A stretch of 64,000 bases of DNA from GWE2-42-39 sp963668595 (GCA_963668595.1 OY764876.1:1364001-1428000); one strand, 5' to 3'; numbered from the stretch's first letter, positions 36,183 through 45,134 are shown. Numbers and translations: made by a program. Notes: generated by a model from the sequence alone, not told the origin.

Positions 36183-37961
36183 ATGAAAATACACTCCTCC
36201 ATATTGGTTCGATTCCACCGGTGGCGTTTACGGCACCTGAAGGAAAGAAATTTTGTTCTTCTGCTAAGTGTTGTCATTGGATTAATCGTCGGCATGGCTG
36301 CCACGGTACTAAAAAATACGGTGTGGCTTACTCAGCGACTGGTAAACCGTGTTGTGAGCAACGAAATGCACAACCTCATCTATTTTATTCTTCCGGCTAT
36401 TGGTATTCTGCTAACTATATTAGTGGTAAAATACCTGATAAAAAGCCCGGTACGACACGGAGTTCCGAATGTATTATATAGCATATCGAAACGTGACGGA
36501 TTACTGAGTCGGCACAACATGTTTTCGTCAATTGTAACCAGTTCGCTTACCGTTGGTTTTGGTGGTTCAGTCGGATTGGAAGGACCAACTGTTGCCACAG
36601 GTGCCGCTTACGGATCAATGATTTCACGCTTGTTCAGGCTCGATTACAAACACACCATATTATTACTGGCCTGTGCCTGTTCTGCGGCCATGGCGGCTAT
36701 TTTTAAAGCTCCGGTAGCAGCCATTGTTTTCGCAGTGGAAGTAATCATGATTGACCTGACTACCTTTTCACTTGTACCACTGCTACTTGCATCGATGACA
36801 GCAGTAATGACTTCTTATTTTTTTATGGGACAAGACGTGCTTTACCCATTCGAGGTAAAAAGCTCTTTCGAACTTGGCGAACTACCCTACTACATTTTGC
36901 TTGGCATACTTGCAGGACTTGTTTCGGCATATTTCACCAAAACATACATGTTTTTTGGCGATTTTTTTGAAAGCATTTCCAGCTGGAAAAAACGTTTTTT
37001 GATTGGCAGTTTATCCCTGGGATTGCTTATTTTTCTGTTTCCTGCATTGTTTGGCGAAGGTTACGAAGCAATCAACGCTTGCCTTGCGGGTGATCTCGAA
37101 TATGTATTCAACAATAGTATTTTCTACGATTTTCGTCACAGCATCACTGCCCTTTTCATTTTACTAACACTAATTATTTTGCTGAAAATAGTAGCTACTT
37201 CGCTTACTTTTGGCAGCGGCGGCGTGGGAGGGATATTCGCTCCTACCCTGTTTATGGGTGTAAATACCGGAATGCTTTTTGCCCGGTTAGTCAATCTTAC
37301 CGGACTACGCGAATTAAACAGCAGTAACTTTGCACTGATAGGAATGGCTGGTTTGATTGCCGGCGTACTTCATGCCCCGTTAACCGGCATCTTCCTGATT
37401 GCCGATATTTCGGGAGGCTATTCGCTATTTGTTCCGCTAATGATTACAGCAACTTTTGCCTACGTAACGACGCTAATTTTCACACGAAATTCGGTATATC
37501 ATTATCAGTTGGCACAACGTAAAGAGCTGATGACTCACGACAAGGACAAAAACGTGCTGCAAATGATGGAAGTAAACAAGCTCATTGAGAAAGACTTTGA
37601 AATACTGCATCCCGACTCAACATTACGCGACCTCACCGACGCAATTTCGCGGGCACACCGTGATTTATTTCCAATCGTTGATGATGAAGGAAATATGAAA
37701 GGAATGCTAAAAATGGACGATGTTCGTCATCTGATTTTTAAGCAGGAATTATATGATAAAGTGCAAATTTCGCACCTGATGTACATGCCCGAACATTTTA
37801 TTTCGCCCAACGATTCAATGGAAACGGTGGCTGAAAAATTTGAATCTAGCGGAAGATACAACATTGCCGTACTCGACGAAGGCAAATATCTCGGATTTAT
37901 TTCGCGAGCCAGAGTTTTCTCAATGTATCGCAAAACGGTCCGTCATTTTTCGCACGATTAA
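36183..37961 (+). CDS. ClC-family chloride channel/transporter with C-terminal CBS pair (copy 1)
   Basis: The 592-residue protein has the ClC membrane core (about 1-430) and two CBS motifs (about 455-585; DSTLRDLTDAISRAHRDLFPIVD and SPNDSMETVAEKFESSGRYNIAVLD). Filter motifs are RHGVPNVLYS, GFGGSVGLEGPTVATGA with the gating Glu in the LEGP position, and GSGGVGGIFAPTLFMG. In FAVEVIM the inner proton-relay Glu of E. coli ClC (second Glu of IEEM) is Val, which suggests a channel or uncoupled behaviour (inference). CBS domains usually sense adenine nucleotides. A close paralogue follows after 42 bases. Confidence 0.93.
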   Translation: MKIHSSILVRFHRWRLRHLKERNFVLLLSVVIGLIVGMAATVLKNTVWLTQRLVNRVVSNEMHNLIYFILPAIGILLTILVVKYLIKSPVRHGVPNVLYSISKRDGLLSRHNMFSSIVTSSLTVGFGGSVGLEGPTVATGAAYGSMISRLFRLDYKHTILLLACACSAAMAAIFKAPVAAIVFAVEVIMIDLTTFSLVPLLLASMTAVMTSYFFMGQDVLYPFEVKSSFELGELPYYILLGILAGLVSAYFTKTYMFFGDFFESISSWKKRFLIGSLSLGLLIFLFPALFGEGYEAINACLAGDLEYVFNNSIFYDFRHSITALFILLTLIILLKIVATSLTFGSGGVGGIFAPTLFMGVNTGMLFARLVNLTGLRELNSSNFALIGMAGLIAGVLHAPLTGIFLIADISGGYSLFVPLMITATFAYVTTLIFTRNSVYHYQLAQRKELMTHDKDKNVLQMMEVNKLIEKDFEILHPDSTLRDLTDAISRAHRDLFPIVDDEGNMKGMLKMDDVRHLIFKQELYDKVQISHLMYMPEHFISPNDSMETVAEKFESSGRYNIAVLDEGKYLGFISRARVFSMYRKTVRHFSHD

Positions 37962-38003
37962 ACGACAAATAGTGAATAAAAGAATAAAACAAGAACTATT
38001 GAG

Positions 38004-39767
38004 ATGAAGTTAAACAAGTTTATTGCTGTAAAAATCAACACCATTCCGGAACGGAATTTTCTGTACATTTTAAGTCTTATCATCGGTTTATTGAGCGGAA
38101 CCGCCGCTTTAGTACTCAAAAACTTAATTCACTTTGTCGCCCATTTTCTGACGAGCAATTTCCCTGAATCGCGGGAAAACTACCTGTATCTGGCTTACCC
38201 AATGATTGGTATTCTGATTACTGTTCTGATTGTTCGTTACCTGATTAAAGACAACCTGGGACACGGAGTTGCCAAAATTCTGTATTCACTGTCGCGCAAA
38301 CGCGGCGAACTGGCTCCCCACCATACTTTTTCCTCTGTACTTACCAGTAGTTTTACTATTGGATTTGGAGGGTCAGTTGGAGCTGAAGCCCCGATTGTTC
38401 TTACCGGAGCTTCCATTGGATCGAACCTGGCCCGTTTTTTCAAACTCGATTATAATGCAGTCCGCCTGATGATAGGCTGCGGAGCCACCGGAGCTGTTGC
38501 AGGCATCTTCAACGCTCCAATTGCGGGAATTGTATTTACACTCGAAGTGCTGATGCTCGATCTGACCATGGCCTCTCTTATTCCATTACTTATTTCCGGA
38601 ATCAGCGCAGCAGTACTCGCCTATTTCTTTATGGGCGAATCGGTATTGCTCAAATTTACGCTAACTCACGCATTCGATCCGGCCAACATTCCTTATTACA
38701 TTTTACTTGGCATTTTCCTCGGATTTTTATCACTGTACTTTACCCGAATGTCCATGTATATCGAAACGCTGTACAAGAAAATTGATCGTTTCTATTCCAA
38801 ACTGATTGTTGGTGGATTGATATTGGGAGTAATGGTTTTCCTTTTTCCTCCGCTTTGGGGTGAAGGATACACTTCTATTTCAAGTATTTTTAATGGAAAA
38901 GGAGCCGATCTGCTTAATAACTCGATATTTTATTCACTCAAAAGCAATCACATCGGACTGCTGACCGTACTTATTCTGATTATGATTTTTAAAGTACTGG
39001 CCATGTCGTCAACCAATGGCGCCGGAGGTGTTGGTGGTATTTTTGCTCCAAGCTTATTTATGGGTGCCGTGGGTGGCTATTTTGTAGCTCACGCTCTCAA
39101 TACATTTTTCAATCTGCAATTAGCCGAAGAAAATTTTGCCCTGGCCGGAATGGCCGCAATGATGGCAGGAGTAATGCATGCTCCACTGCTCGGAATTTTT
39201 CTTATTGCCGAAGTTACAGGAGGTTATCAAATGTTTATGCCGCTCATTATTTCGGCAACAGTGGCCTACCTGACCATCGTTCCTTTTGAGCCACATTCGA
39301 TTTACACCAAACGGCTGTATGCCGAAGGAGATTTGCTGACCCACCATAAAGACAAAATGGTACTGCACTTTATGCTGGTAACCGACCTGATTGAAAATGA
39401 TTTCGAAATTGTTTCTCCGGATTTAACACTTGGCGAACTCACCTATTCCATCGCCCGCTCAAAACGCGACCTCTTTCCGGTTGTTGATGAAACAGGAATG
39501 ATGAAAGGAATGATTAAAATGAACGATATTCGACATCTGATTTTTGAGCAAAGCCTGTACGATCAGATTCGGGTAAGCGACCTGATGTACATGCCCGAAT
39601 TCTTTATTTCGCCTAAAGATTCGATGGAAGAAGTGGTCAAAAAGTTTGAAAGCTCCGGCCGTTTTAACCTGGCAGTGATCGATCAGGGTAAATATCTGGG
39701 CTTCATCTCGCGTGCCCGAGTATTCTCGTCGTACCGCGAAAAAGTAGCCGACCTTTCCGAAGATTAA
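38004..39767 (+). CDS. ClC-family chloride channel/transporter with C-terminal CBS pair (copy 2)
   Basis: The 587-residue protein is a diverged paralogue of the preceding gene and colinear with it through TM core and CBS pair (SPKDSMEEVVKKFESSGRFNLAVID). Differences sit in the ion path: GHGVAKILYS instead of RHGVPNVLYS, and GFGGSVGAEAPIVLTGA instead of GLEGP; the gating Glu is kept while the following Gly is Ala. GAGGVGGIFAPSLFMG replaces GSGGVGG. ClC proteins are dimers, so the two products could form homo- or heterodimers. Confidence 0.93.
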   Translation: MKLNKFIAVKINTIPERNFLYILSLIIGLLSGTAALVLKNLIHFVAHFLTSNFPESRENYLYLAYPMIGILITVLIVRYLIKDNLGHGVAKILYSLSRKRGELAPHHTFSSVLTSSFTIGFGGSVGAEAPIVLTGASIGSNLARFFKLDYNAVRLMIGCGATGAVAGIFNAPIAGIVFTLEVLMLDLTMASLIPLLISGISAAVLAYFFMGESVLLKFTLTHAFDPANIPYYILLGIFLGFLSLYFTRMSMYIETLYKKIDRFYSKLIVGGLILGVMVFLFPPLWGEGYTSISSIFNGKGADLLNNSIFYSLKSNHIGLLTVLILIMIFKVLAMSSTNGAGGVGGIFAPSLFMGAVGGYFVAHALNTFFNLQLAEENFALAGMAAMMAGVMHAPLLGIFLIAEVTGGYQMFMPLIISATVAYLTIVPFEPHSIYTKRLYAEGDLLTHHKDKMVLHFMLVTDLIENDFEIVSPDLTLGELTYSIARSKRDLFPVVDETGMMKGMIKMNDIRHLIFEQSLYDQIRVSDLMYMPEFFISPKDSMEEVVKKFESSGRFNLAVIDQGKYLGFISRARVFSSYREKVADLSED

Positions 39768-39800
39768 TCGTTCAGCAAAAAAATAAAAAGACACCAACGA

Positions 39801-39809
39801 GTTGTGCAC
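39801..39809. repeat. Left arm of inverted repeat flanking a cassette-like gene
   Basis: GTTGTGCAC here is the exact reverse complement of GTGCACAAC at 40501-40509. The arms enclose one AT-rich gene. Confidence 0.5.
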
Positions 39810-39849
39810 AAGCTTTAAAACTGCATCCCGGTTTTAAAAATATAGACTA

Positions 39850-40494
39850 ATGATAAAATTTCTGACGATATTGATCACATTAACGATGAGTATGAAAGTC
39901 ATAGCTCAAAACGACACAATCTATCTGAAGAAGAATCATTTAATCTTAAATGGTGAGATTTTTAACAAAATTGATCCTTCTGGAAGAAAGACAGGTAAAT
40001 GGATAAACTTCACAATAGACAGCTCCATAATTGAATTGACTATGGGGAGTGGAGAAGATATTCATTTTTGTGACAAATCAATTATTGCATACAGATCACT
40101 TGAAAAAGACGAGTATTTTGGCATAAAAACATTAATAAGTGAAAAAGCAGATACAATTGACAGTGATATACATTATGACAGTGAATATCTAGAGATTAGA
40201 GATAAGATTCCTAATGACTTATATTTTATTACAAGTATTGGAGATTACAAGAGAGATAAGAAAGAAGGATTATGGAAATACTTTTACAAGTCGGGAAATA
40301 TTAAAAAATCCATTTACTATTTGAATGGACTTCCAGACAATGATTTTGAAGTATATAGAGATGATAAAACTTTAATGCTAAAATTTTCAAAGACTAAAGA
40401 CCTATTTTGGGAACTAAAAAAATATGAGTCAGATGGAACTTTAATTGACACCCAAATTGGAGACATTGATAAATTTAAAATGATATATGAATAA
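39850..40494 (+). CDS. Exported protein with MORN/YwqK-like repeats, function unknown
   Basis: The 214-residue protein has a signal peptide (FLTILITLTMSMKVIA). The C-terminal half carries repeats of the GxWxxxYxxG type, e.g. KKEGLWKYFYKSGNIKKSIY followed by YLNGLPDNDFEVYRDD, as in YwqK/MORN-variant proteins; an N-terminal copy reads DPSGRKTGKWINF. No enzyme motif is visible. The gene is clearly AT-richer than its neighbours and is enclosed by a 9-bp inverted repeat, suggesting recent arrival as a cassette. Confidence 0.72.
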   Translation: MIKFLTILITLTMSMKVIAQNDTIYLKKNHLILNGEIFNKIDPSGRKTGKWINFTIDSSIIELTMGSGEDIHFCDKSIIAYRSLEKDEYFGIKTLISEKADTIDSDIHYDSEYLEIRDKIPNDLYFITSIGDYKRDKKEGLWKYFYKSGNIKKSIYYLNGLPDNDFEVYRDDKTLMLKFSKTKDLFWELKKYESDGTLIDTQIGDIDKFKMIYE

Positions 40495-40500
40495 AAGCCA

Positions 40501-40630
40501 GTGCACAACAATGTATAATTTTATAGCAGGTACGGTAGTATGCTGGGAGCAGTTTCTCGCATCGTTTGTCCATTCCTTTGGATGGACAATCACTCCGTGA
40601 ATCCGCTACAAAAACTTACAAGTAACCATT
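40501..40630. repeat. Right arm of inverted repeat plus attC-like folded region
   Basis: GTGCACAAC (40501-40509) mirrors 39801-39809. Beyond it lies a hairpin, TTGTCCAT (40566-40573) with ATGGACAA (40582-40589), inside a non-coding stretch that can fold imperfectly further out. The layout recalls gene-cassette recombination sites, but the core does not fit a classical attC consensus. Confidence 0.4.
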
Positions 40631-40643
40631 AAAACCAATATTT

Positions 40644-41297
40644 ATGAAACGTAACATTGCTGTTATTTTAGCCGGTTGTGGTGTTTTTGACGGAGCAGAA
40701 ATTCACGAAGCTGTGCTTAGTTTGCTGGCCATCGCCCGCCAGGGAGCTCAATATCAAGTATTCGCACCAAATCGGGAACAAGCACACGTCATCAACCATT
40801 TGACTGGTGAATTAAGTAATGAAAGCCGCAATATTTTGGTTGAATCAGCTCGCATTGCCCGCGGAAAAATCCTACCATTGGATCAGATTCAGATTGAAAA
40901 ATTCGATGCAATACTTTTTCCCGGAGGTTTTGGTGTTGCAAAAAACTTGTGTACTCTGGCATTTGATGGCCCGAGCTGTACTGTTCTTCCGGAAGTAGAA
41001 CAAGTAGTACTGGATGCTGTTAAAGCTGGAAAACCAATCGGAGCACTGTGTATTGCTCCGGCAATGATGACAAAAATTCTGGCTGGAGCTGAAGTTACGA
41101 TTGGCAATGAGTTGTCAACGATTCAGGCTATCGAAAAAATGGGTGGATCGCACATTGAGACAACACATGGACAAGTGATTATTGATGAGCAATACAAACT
41201 AGTTACCACACCTTGCTATATGCTTGATGCAAGTATCGATCAGATTGCAGATGGAGCAGAAAATGCAGTTGCTGCATTATTGAAATTGTGTCAATAA
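40644..41297 (+). CDS. elbB: Glyoxalase-like ElbB (isoprenoid biosynthesis-associated, DJ-1/PfpI superfamily)
   Basis: The 217-residue protein matches ElbB from end to end: NIAVILAGCGVFDGAEIHEA at the start, YQVFAPNREQAHVINHLTGE, ESARIARGKILPLDQI, LFPGGFGVAKNLC, the nucleophile elbow IGALCIAPAM and TTPCYMLDASIDQIADG. ElbB homologues show weak glyoxalase activity in vitro, and overexpression is linked to isoprenoid yield; the true role is open. Single gene ending at a terminator. Confidence 0.93.
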   Translation: MKRNIAVILAGCGVFDGAEIHEAVLSLLAIARQGAQYQVFAPNREQAHVINHLTGELSNESRNILVESARIARGKILPLDQIQIEKFDAILFPGGFGVAKNLCTLAFDGPSCTVLPEVEQVVLDAVKAGKPIGALCIAPAMMTKILAGAEVTIGNELSTIQAIEKMGGSHIETTHGQVIIDEQYKLVTTPCYMLDASIDQIADGAENAVAALLKLCQ

Positions 41298-41303
41298 AAA
41301 AAT

Positions 41304-41341
41304 AAATTGGCTGTATCAAATTTGACACAGCCAATTTATTT
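41304..41341 (+). terminator. Terminator after elbB
   Basis: AAATTGGCTGT (41304-41314) pairs perfectly with ACAGCCAATTT (41327-41337), followed by a T-rich stretch. Confidence 0.75.
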
Positions 41342-41358
41342 TCAGCACATTAACTCCA

Positions 41359-41967
41359 TTAACCAGCTTTATTTACCTTCGATGGGCGGCGCGGGCGATT
41401 ACTGAACGAATACGCCACCTTATTCAATGCTTTTTCAATACTTACATTGATGTGATTCACATCGTTGGCCATTGCCGGATCAATTTGATCCATCCGAATT
41501 TGAAAATCAGAAGCCATCGGAATTTTCAGCTTTTCGTTTATTCGCTTACTTGCCTGAATAAATCGTTCAGACTGTTCTTCCTTAATTATTTTGCAGGTAT
41601 AGATTTTCTTCTCCCCGGTTTTTCCAATCAAACCCGAAAAGCCAAACAAGCGGCAAATCAATCCGCGATGCGGATACTGCGTACAGCCCGTCATTTGTCC
41701 ATCTACTTTTAATTGAGTAAGACAAACACAAAATTCGTGTCCTTTTGCCAGTTCATCTAAAAACTGCTCATGCAGGTTATTTTCATATAAATAAACGGCC
41801 AGAGGAAGAAACTCAAGTACTGATGTTTCCAGATCTTTCTTCATGCAACAATGGTTGCAGGTTGCAGCACAATGCAAGCCCGATTGTGCCTGAAATGCGG
41901 AAATTTGCTTATCTAAATCAGCAAATACCTTTTCTACTTTTTTTGCGGTTCGATACAAATAGCTCAT
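41359..41967 (-). CDS. YkgJ-family cysteine cluster protein
   Basis: The chosen start, ATG 41967 (the upstream extension begins with TTG), gives 202 residues. Cysteines are arranged as in the YkgJ/zinc-or-iron chelating family: CAATCNHCC near residues 33-41, then FCVCL, GCTQYPHRGLICR and YTC. The pattern C-x3-C-x2-C-C plus PHRGLICR suggests an Fe-S or Zn site; function is not established. It lies 42 bases downstream of a radical SAM gene on the same strand, which supports a metal-cluster link. Confidence 0.8.
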   Translation of the reverse strand: MSYLYRTAKKVEKVFADLDKQISAFQAQSGLHCAATCNHCCMKKDLETSVLEFLPLAVYLYENNLHEQFLDELAKGHEFCVCLTQLKVDGQMTGCTQYPHRGLICRLFGFSGLIGKTGEKKIYTCKIIKEEQSERFIQASKRINEKLKIPMASDFQIRMDQIDPAMANDVNHINVSIEKALNKVAYSFSNRPRRPSKVNKAG

Positions 41968-42009
41968 GACAAAATTCAATCAATCACTTTATAATATTGC
42001 GTATCACTC

Positions 42010-43374
42010 TTAAAAATAATTTCTACGCCCGTATTCAATTTTCTCATGTTTCCATACGGTAAACAAATCGAAAGCTTCGGGCGGAACATTGGTTTCCTCT
42101 TCCATCAACTGGATTAATTCGTCAAACCTATCATTCTTTATTACAACCGGATTACAAGGTTTTCCGCGTTCAAATGGATAGCGGTCGGTTCCAATATTCA
42201 AATACTCGAACAAAGGCTGATGATTCTGCTGATGATGCAGAATAATACCGGTATAATCAACCACCACAAACGGAATTTGTCCGCTTGCCTGCTTAAATTC
42301 ATCAAAACTTACCTGTTTAAATTGCTCCGGTGTTTGAACAAAGCTATTTGCCAAAGCCGGAACTTCAGAATTGACGGGCACAAATAACCTTCGAACAAAC
42401 CCATTCTCGGTTACTGTTTCTGATCCGGTAGTTACCCGCGATGCAACTTTCGAGCGGTATCCGGCTTTCTGAAAACGGTTTTTATATTGAAAATTGCAAT
42501 AATTCACACCTATATCCAGCTTGTTTTCATCAACAAAACGAATAATTTCCAACGCAGCTAATTCCGATTCGAGTACAGTTGGATGCTCGCCATGCAAGTA
42601 AGTATAAGCATGTTGCGACAACTTGGTCACATTGTGACTGGTCAACCTCAACTGATGCAAATTGAGGTTCGTCACACCCGCATCAATCAGCTGAGGAATA
42701 ATCTCTTTCATGCGATCAACCTCTTCCGGTACAGCCGGAATTTCAACCGTCAGGTTTGGAATCAGTCCGCTGGCTTTGCGAAGTCCCTTCAAATGATAAT
42801 CGGTTGCACCAATATCAAAACGAACCTCATTGATTCCGGCCTCAGCCAATGCCTTAAACTTTGCTTCGTCGGCCAAAATACCGTTGGTGTACATCCAGAT
42901 ATACAAATCAGGCGAACAATGTTTGCGAATTGTCTGCAAAAAATGCAAAGTCCGGTCGAATACCAACAAAGGCTCTCCCCCACTAAAACTGCAACCTTTA
43001 AACCCAAAATGATTGATGAATTCGACATATTTCATCGGATCAGAAAATTCCAGTTTCTGCGCAGTGGGCAAATCATCGCTATCCTGTGGAGCCGGGCAAT
43101 AAAAGCATTTAGCATTGCAACGCCCCGTAATAAACAAACACGACCATTCGCCTTCGCCACAAAGCTTGCAGCCTGGCGAAATCCGGTTGATATACGGTTT
43201 GGTTTCGTTAAATAAATAATTTACCTTTTCAGAATACGAAGCCAGAAGCTCATCACGCTTTTCTTCCTGATCAATTGCCTCGTAAGGATTCAGCCACTTT
43301 AATTCTTCGTATTTTCTGAAAACCGTATGGTTTTCATTAATTAGTTCATTCAGAAATGAATGATATGTATTCAT
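42010..43374 (-). CDS. Radical SAM protein with an extra cysteine motif
   Basis: The 454-residue protein has the radical SAM cluster motif C-x3-C-x2-C at Cys86, Cys90 and Cys93 (GRCNAKCFYCPAP). A preceding group, Cys69, Cys72 and Cys79 (GCKLCGEGEWSC), could bind another metal. GGEPLL is the SAM-binding GGE motif, and the TIM-barrel part continues to about residue 300 (VRFDIGATDY, TVEIPAV). The C-terminal 150 residues are not recognised. It probably forms an operon with the YkgJ-family gene. Substrate unknown; it does not resemble the well-known biosynthetic radical SAM enzymes. Confidence 0.85.
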   Translation of the reverse strand: MNTYHSFLNELINENHTVFRKYEELKWLNPYEAIDQEEKRDELLASYSEKVNYLFNETKPYINRISPGCKLCGEGEWSCLFITGRCNAKCFYCPAPQDSDDLPTAQKLEFSDPMKYVEFINHFGFKGCSFSGGEPLLVFDRTLHFLQTIRKHCSPDLYIWMYTNGILADEAKFKALAEAGINEVRFDIGATDYHLKGLRKASGLIPNLTVEIPAVPEEVDRMKEIIPQLIDAGVTNLNLHQLRLTSHNVTKLSQHAYTYLHGEHPTVLESELAALEIIRFVDENKLDIGVNYCNFQYKNRFQKAGYRSKVASRVTTGSETVTENGFVRRLFVPVNSEVPALANSFVQTPEQFKQVSFDEFKQASGQIPFVVVDYTGIILHHQQNHQPLFEYLNIGTDRYPFERGKPCNPVVIKNDRFDELIQLMEEETNVPPEAFDLFTVWKHEKIEYGRRNYF

Positions 43375-43822
43375 TGTTTTTCAGTAATTAATACCATTTT
43401 CAAAAAAGAAAATTCACTCAAACGAAGAGATTTTGGTATTAAAATTCAGAAAAAATAATCAGGCTGAAGAGATATTTCCGTAATCTGGAAACACCCTGCG
43501 AAAAGGAAAAATTTAACTGCTTACTTCTCATGCCCTACGATTAAAAATCAGCGCAATATTAATATAAATTGAAGTAAAATATTCCACCTTACCACAAAAC
43601 ATTCAATACGGAATAAAATTATTTCCGCGAATTGCAGTGGAAGAACAAAAAACCCCGCCTGTAAGGTGAGAGTTATTTTGGCGGGGCTGTTAAAATTAGC
43701 AATTACTAATTATACCTATCTGCTATTTTGCATGTCTATTCTTAATTCTACTTTAACAGATTTTGGGAGGCGATATCATTTTTCTGATTTTTTCGATTTT
43801 AGTTGAATCTGTTAAAGTAGAA
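43375..43822. other. Intergenic region with a terminator and a long perfect inverted repeat
   Basis: About 450 AT-rich bases separate the radical SAM gene from the DnaJ-type gene, both on the minus strand. They contain a terminator (43647-43686) and the inner part of a 22-bp perfect inverted repeat (43741-43827). The radical SAM promoter must lie in the first 270 bases, but I could not pinpoint it. Confidence 0.6.
43647..43686 (-). terminator. Terminator of the YbbR-coaE-DnaJ operon
   Basis: GGCGGGG pairs with CCCCGCC (43653-43659 and 43680-43686 on the plus strand); the minus-strand transcript ends in TTTTTT. Confidence 0.75.
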
Positions 43823-43827
43823 TTAAG
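43741..43827. repeat. 22-bp perfect inverted repeat with 43-base spacer
   Basis: Arms at 43741-43762 and 43806-43827 are exact reverse complements (core TTCTACTTTAACAGATT). The right arm overlaps the last two codons of the DnaJ-type gene. The stem is AT-rich and the spacer T-rich. Confidence 0.75.
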
Positions 43828-44557
43828 CAATCTGCCTTTCTTTTTTAATGGATTCGTAGGCTTCATTTACCTTCTGAAACTTTTCATTCGCTGCACGTTG
43901 AAAATCTTCACCCAAGTAACCTACTTTATCAGGGTGATATTTCATCGCCATTTTCCGGTATGCTTTTTTCACTTCCTCGTCACTCGCCGATTTATCAATT
44001 TCCAGAATTTTATAGGCAGCTTCAGTGTCTTTAATAAACATTGAATGAATTGATTCCATGTCAGCCTGGCTGATTCCCATTTGCTGAGCGATAAATCGAA
44101 TCAACTCTTGTTCCGAAGGATGAGCATAACCATCGGCAAGCGAAATACCATACAAGAAATGCAGCAATTGCAAGCGCGATGAGTAATCCATGTTCTTACC
44201 AATCTGCTTGCACACATCTCCTACGGGGATGGATTGATTCAGCAAATCTTTTAACATACGAAGTGCCTCTGCTGCCGATGCCGGTCCAAAACTTTTCACG
44301 AAGAACTGTTTCACGTAATCAAGTTCCGAGCGCATTACTTTGCCATCCGCTTTCATCACAGCGGCAACCAAAACCAGCAAGCTCATTACATATCCACCCG
44401 TAGTTGTTGAACGGGGAGTTCCGGTGTATCCGGCGCCCGATTTCACCTGGGGCTCGCTATCGAAAGCTGAACCAACTAAAAAACCAACAATGCCACCAAT
44501 TGGGCCAAAGAAAGCCCATCCAAGGCCTCCCGTAATCCATTTTCCAAACTTAGCCAT
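43823..44557 (-). CDS. TerB-like/DnaJ-domain protein (DjlA-like)
   Basis: The 244-residue protein starts with a Gly-rich membrane-type segment (WITGGLGWAFFGPIGGIVGFLVG, like DjlA). A TerB-like helical domain follows (about 55-170; VLVAAVMKADGKVMRSELDYV), and a J-domain closes the protein (about 178-244; YKILEIDKSASDEEVKKAYR and the HPD motif in KYHPDKVG). It is thus a co-chaperone able to stimulate DnaK at the membrane. It overlaps coaE by 8 bases (ATGGCTAA), indicating translational coupling. Confidence 0.9.
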   Translation of the reverse strand: MAKFGKWITGGLGWAFFGPIGGIVGFLVGSAFDSEPQVKSGAGYTGTPRSTTTGGYVMSLLVLVAAVMKADGKVMRSELDYVKQFFVKSFGPASAAEALRMLKDLLNQSIPVGDVCKQIGKNMDYSSRLQLLHFLYGISLADGYAHPSEQELIRFIAQQMGISQADMESIHSMFIKDTEAAYKILEIDKSASDEEVKKAYRKMAMKYHPDKVGYLGEDFQRAANEKFQKVNEAYESIKKERQIA

Positions 44558-45134
44558 GTGTTCTTATCTGTTCTATTATTGTCAATACTTGCGGCATCAA
44601 CAGTTCATTTCCATTATTCCAAATCCGAAAATCAGCCAATTCGCGTTTGCGTTCATCGGGCCACTGCCGGGCAATACGCTCGCGAACCTGTTTTTCGGTA
44701 CAATTATCACGCTGCATTACTCGCTTTATCCGAATTTCTTCTTCGGCAGTAACCAAAATATTACGATGCATATTTTTATATTGTCCGCCTTCAAAAAGAA
44801 TTGCTGCTTCAAATAAAACAAGCGATGCATCCTGTTGATTGCTCCACTGCTCAAAATTATTTCGCACAGCCGGGTGAACTATCTCCTCCACCGATTTCAG
44901 CAAATATTCATCATTAAAAATCAGAGCGGCGAGTTTTTTTCGGTCAATAGACTGATCCGGCAGGTAAATGTCTTCACCCAATAACTGAATAATCTGCTGT
45001 TTTACGTCGGCAACACCGTATATCCCCTTTGCTACCTCATCCGAATGAAAAACAGGATAGCCATTTAATTCGAAAAGTTTTCCGATCATGGTTTTACCGC
45101 TACCAATTCCTCCTGTCAGCCCGAGCTTAATCAT
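44550..45134 (-). CDS. coaE: Dephospho-CoA kinase
   Basis: ATG 45134 is chosen because the five-codon extension begins with TTG. The 194-residue enzyme has the P-loop GLTGGIGSGKT near its start, HSDEVAKGIY, DEYLLKSVEEIVHPAV, and the lid RVMQRDNCTEKQVRERIARQW. It phosphorylates dephospho-CoA, the last step of coenzyme A synthesis, in the cytoplasm. Its start overlaps the YbbR gene by 8 bases and its end overlaps the DnaJ-type gene by 8 bases. Confidence 0.95.
   Translation of the reverse strand: MIKLGLTGGIGSGKTMIGKLFELNGYPVFHSDEVAKGIYGVADVKQQIIQLLGEDIYLPDQSIDRKKLAALIFNDEYLLKSVEEIVHPAVRNNFEQWSNQQDASLVLFEAAILFEGGQYKNMHRNILVTAEEEIRIKRVMQRDNCTEKQVRERIARQWPDERKRELADFRIWNNGNELLMPQVLTIIEQIRTHG

Noticed and set aside
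39801..40630. Classical integron attC site
   Set aside because: The core does not fit the usual GTTRRRY/RYYYAAC pattern and no integrase gene is in the window, so only a cassette-like description is kept.
42583..43215. 210-codon plus-strand frame opposite the radical SAM gene
   Set aside because: It is antisense to the CxxxCxxC region of a clearly conserved protein and lacks recognisable features.
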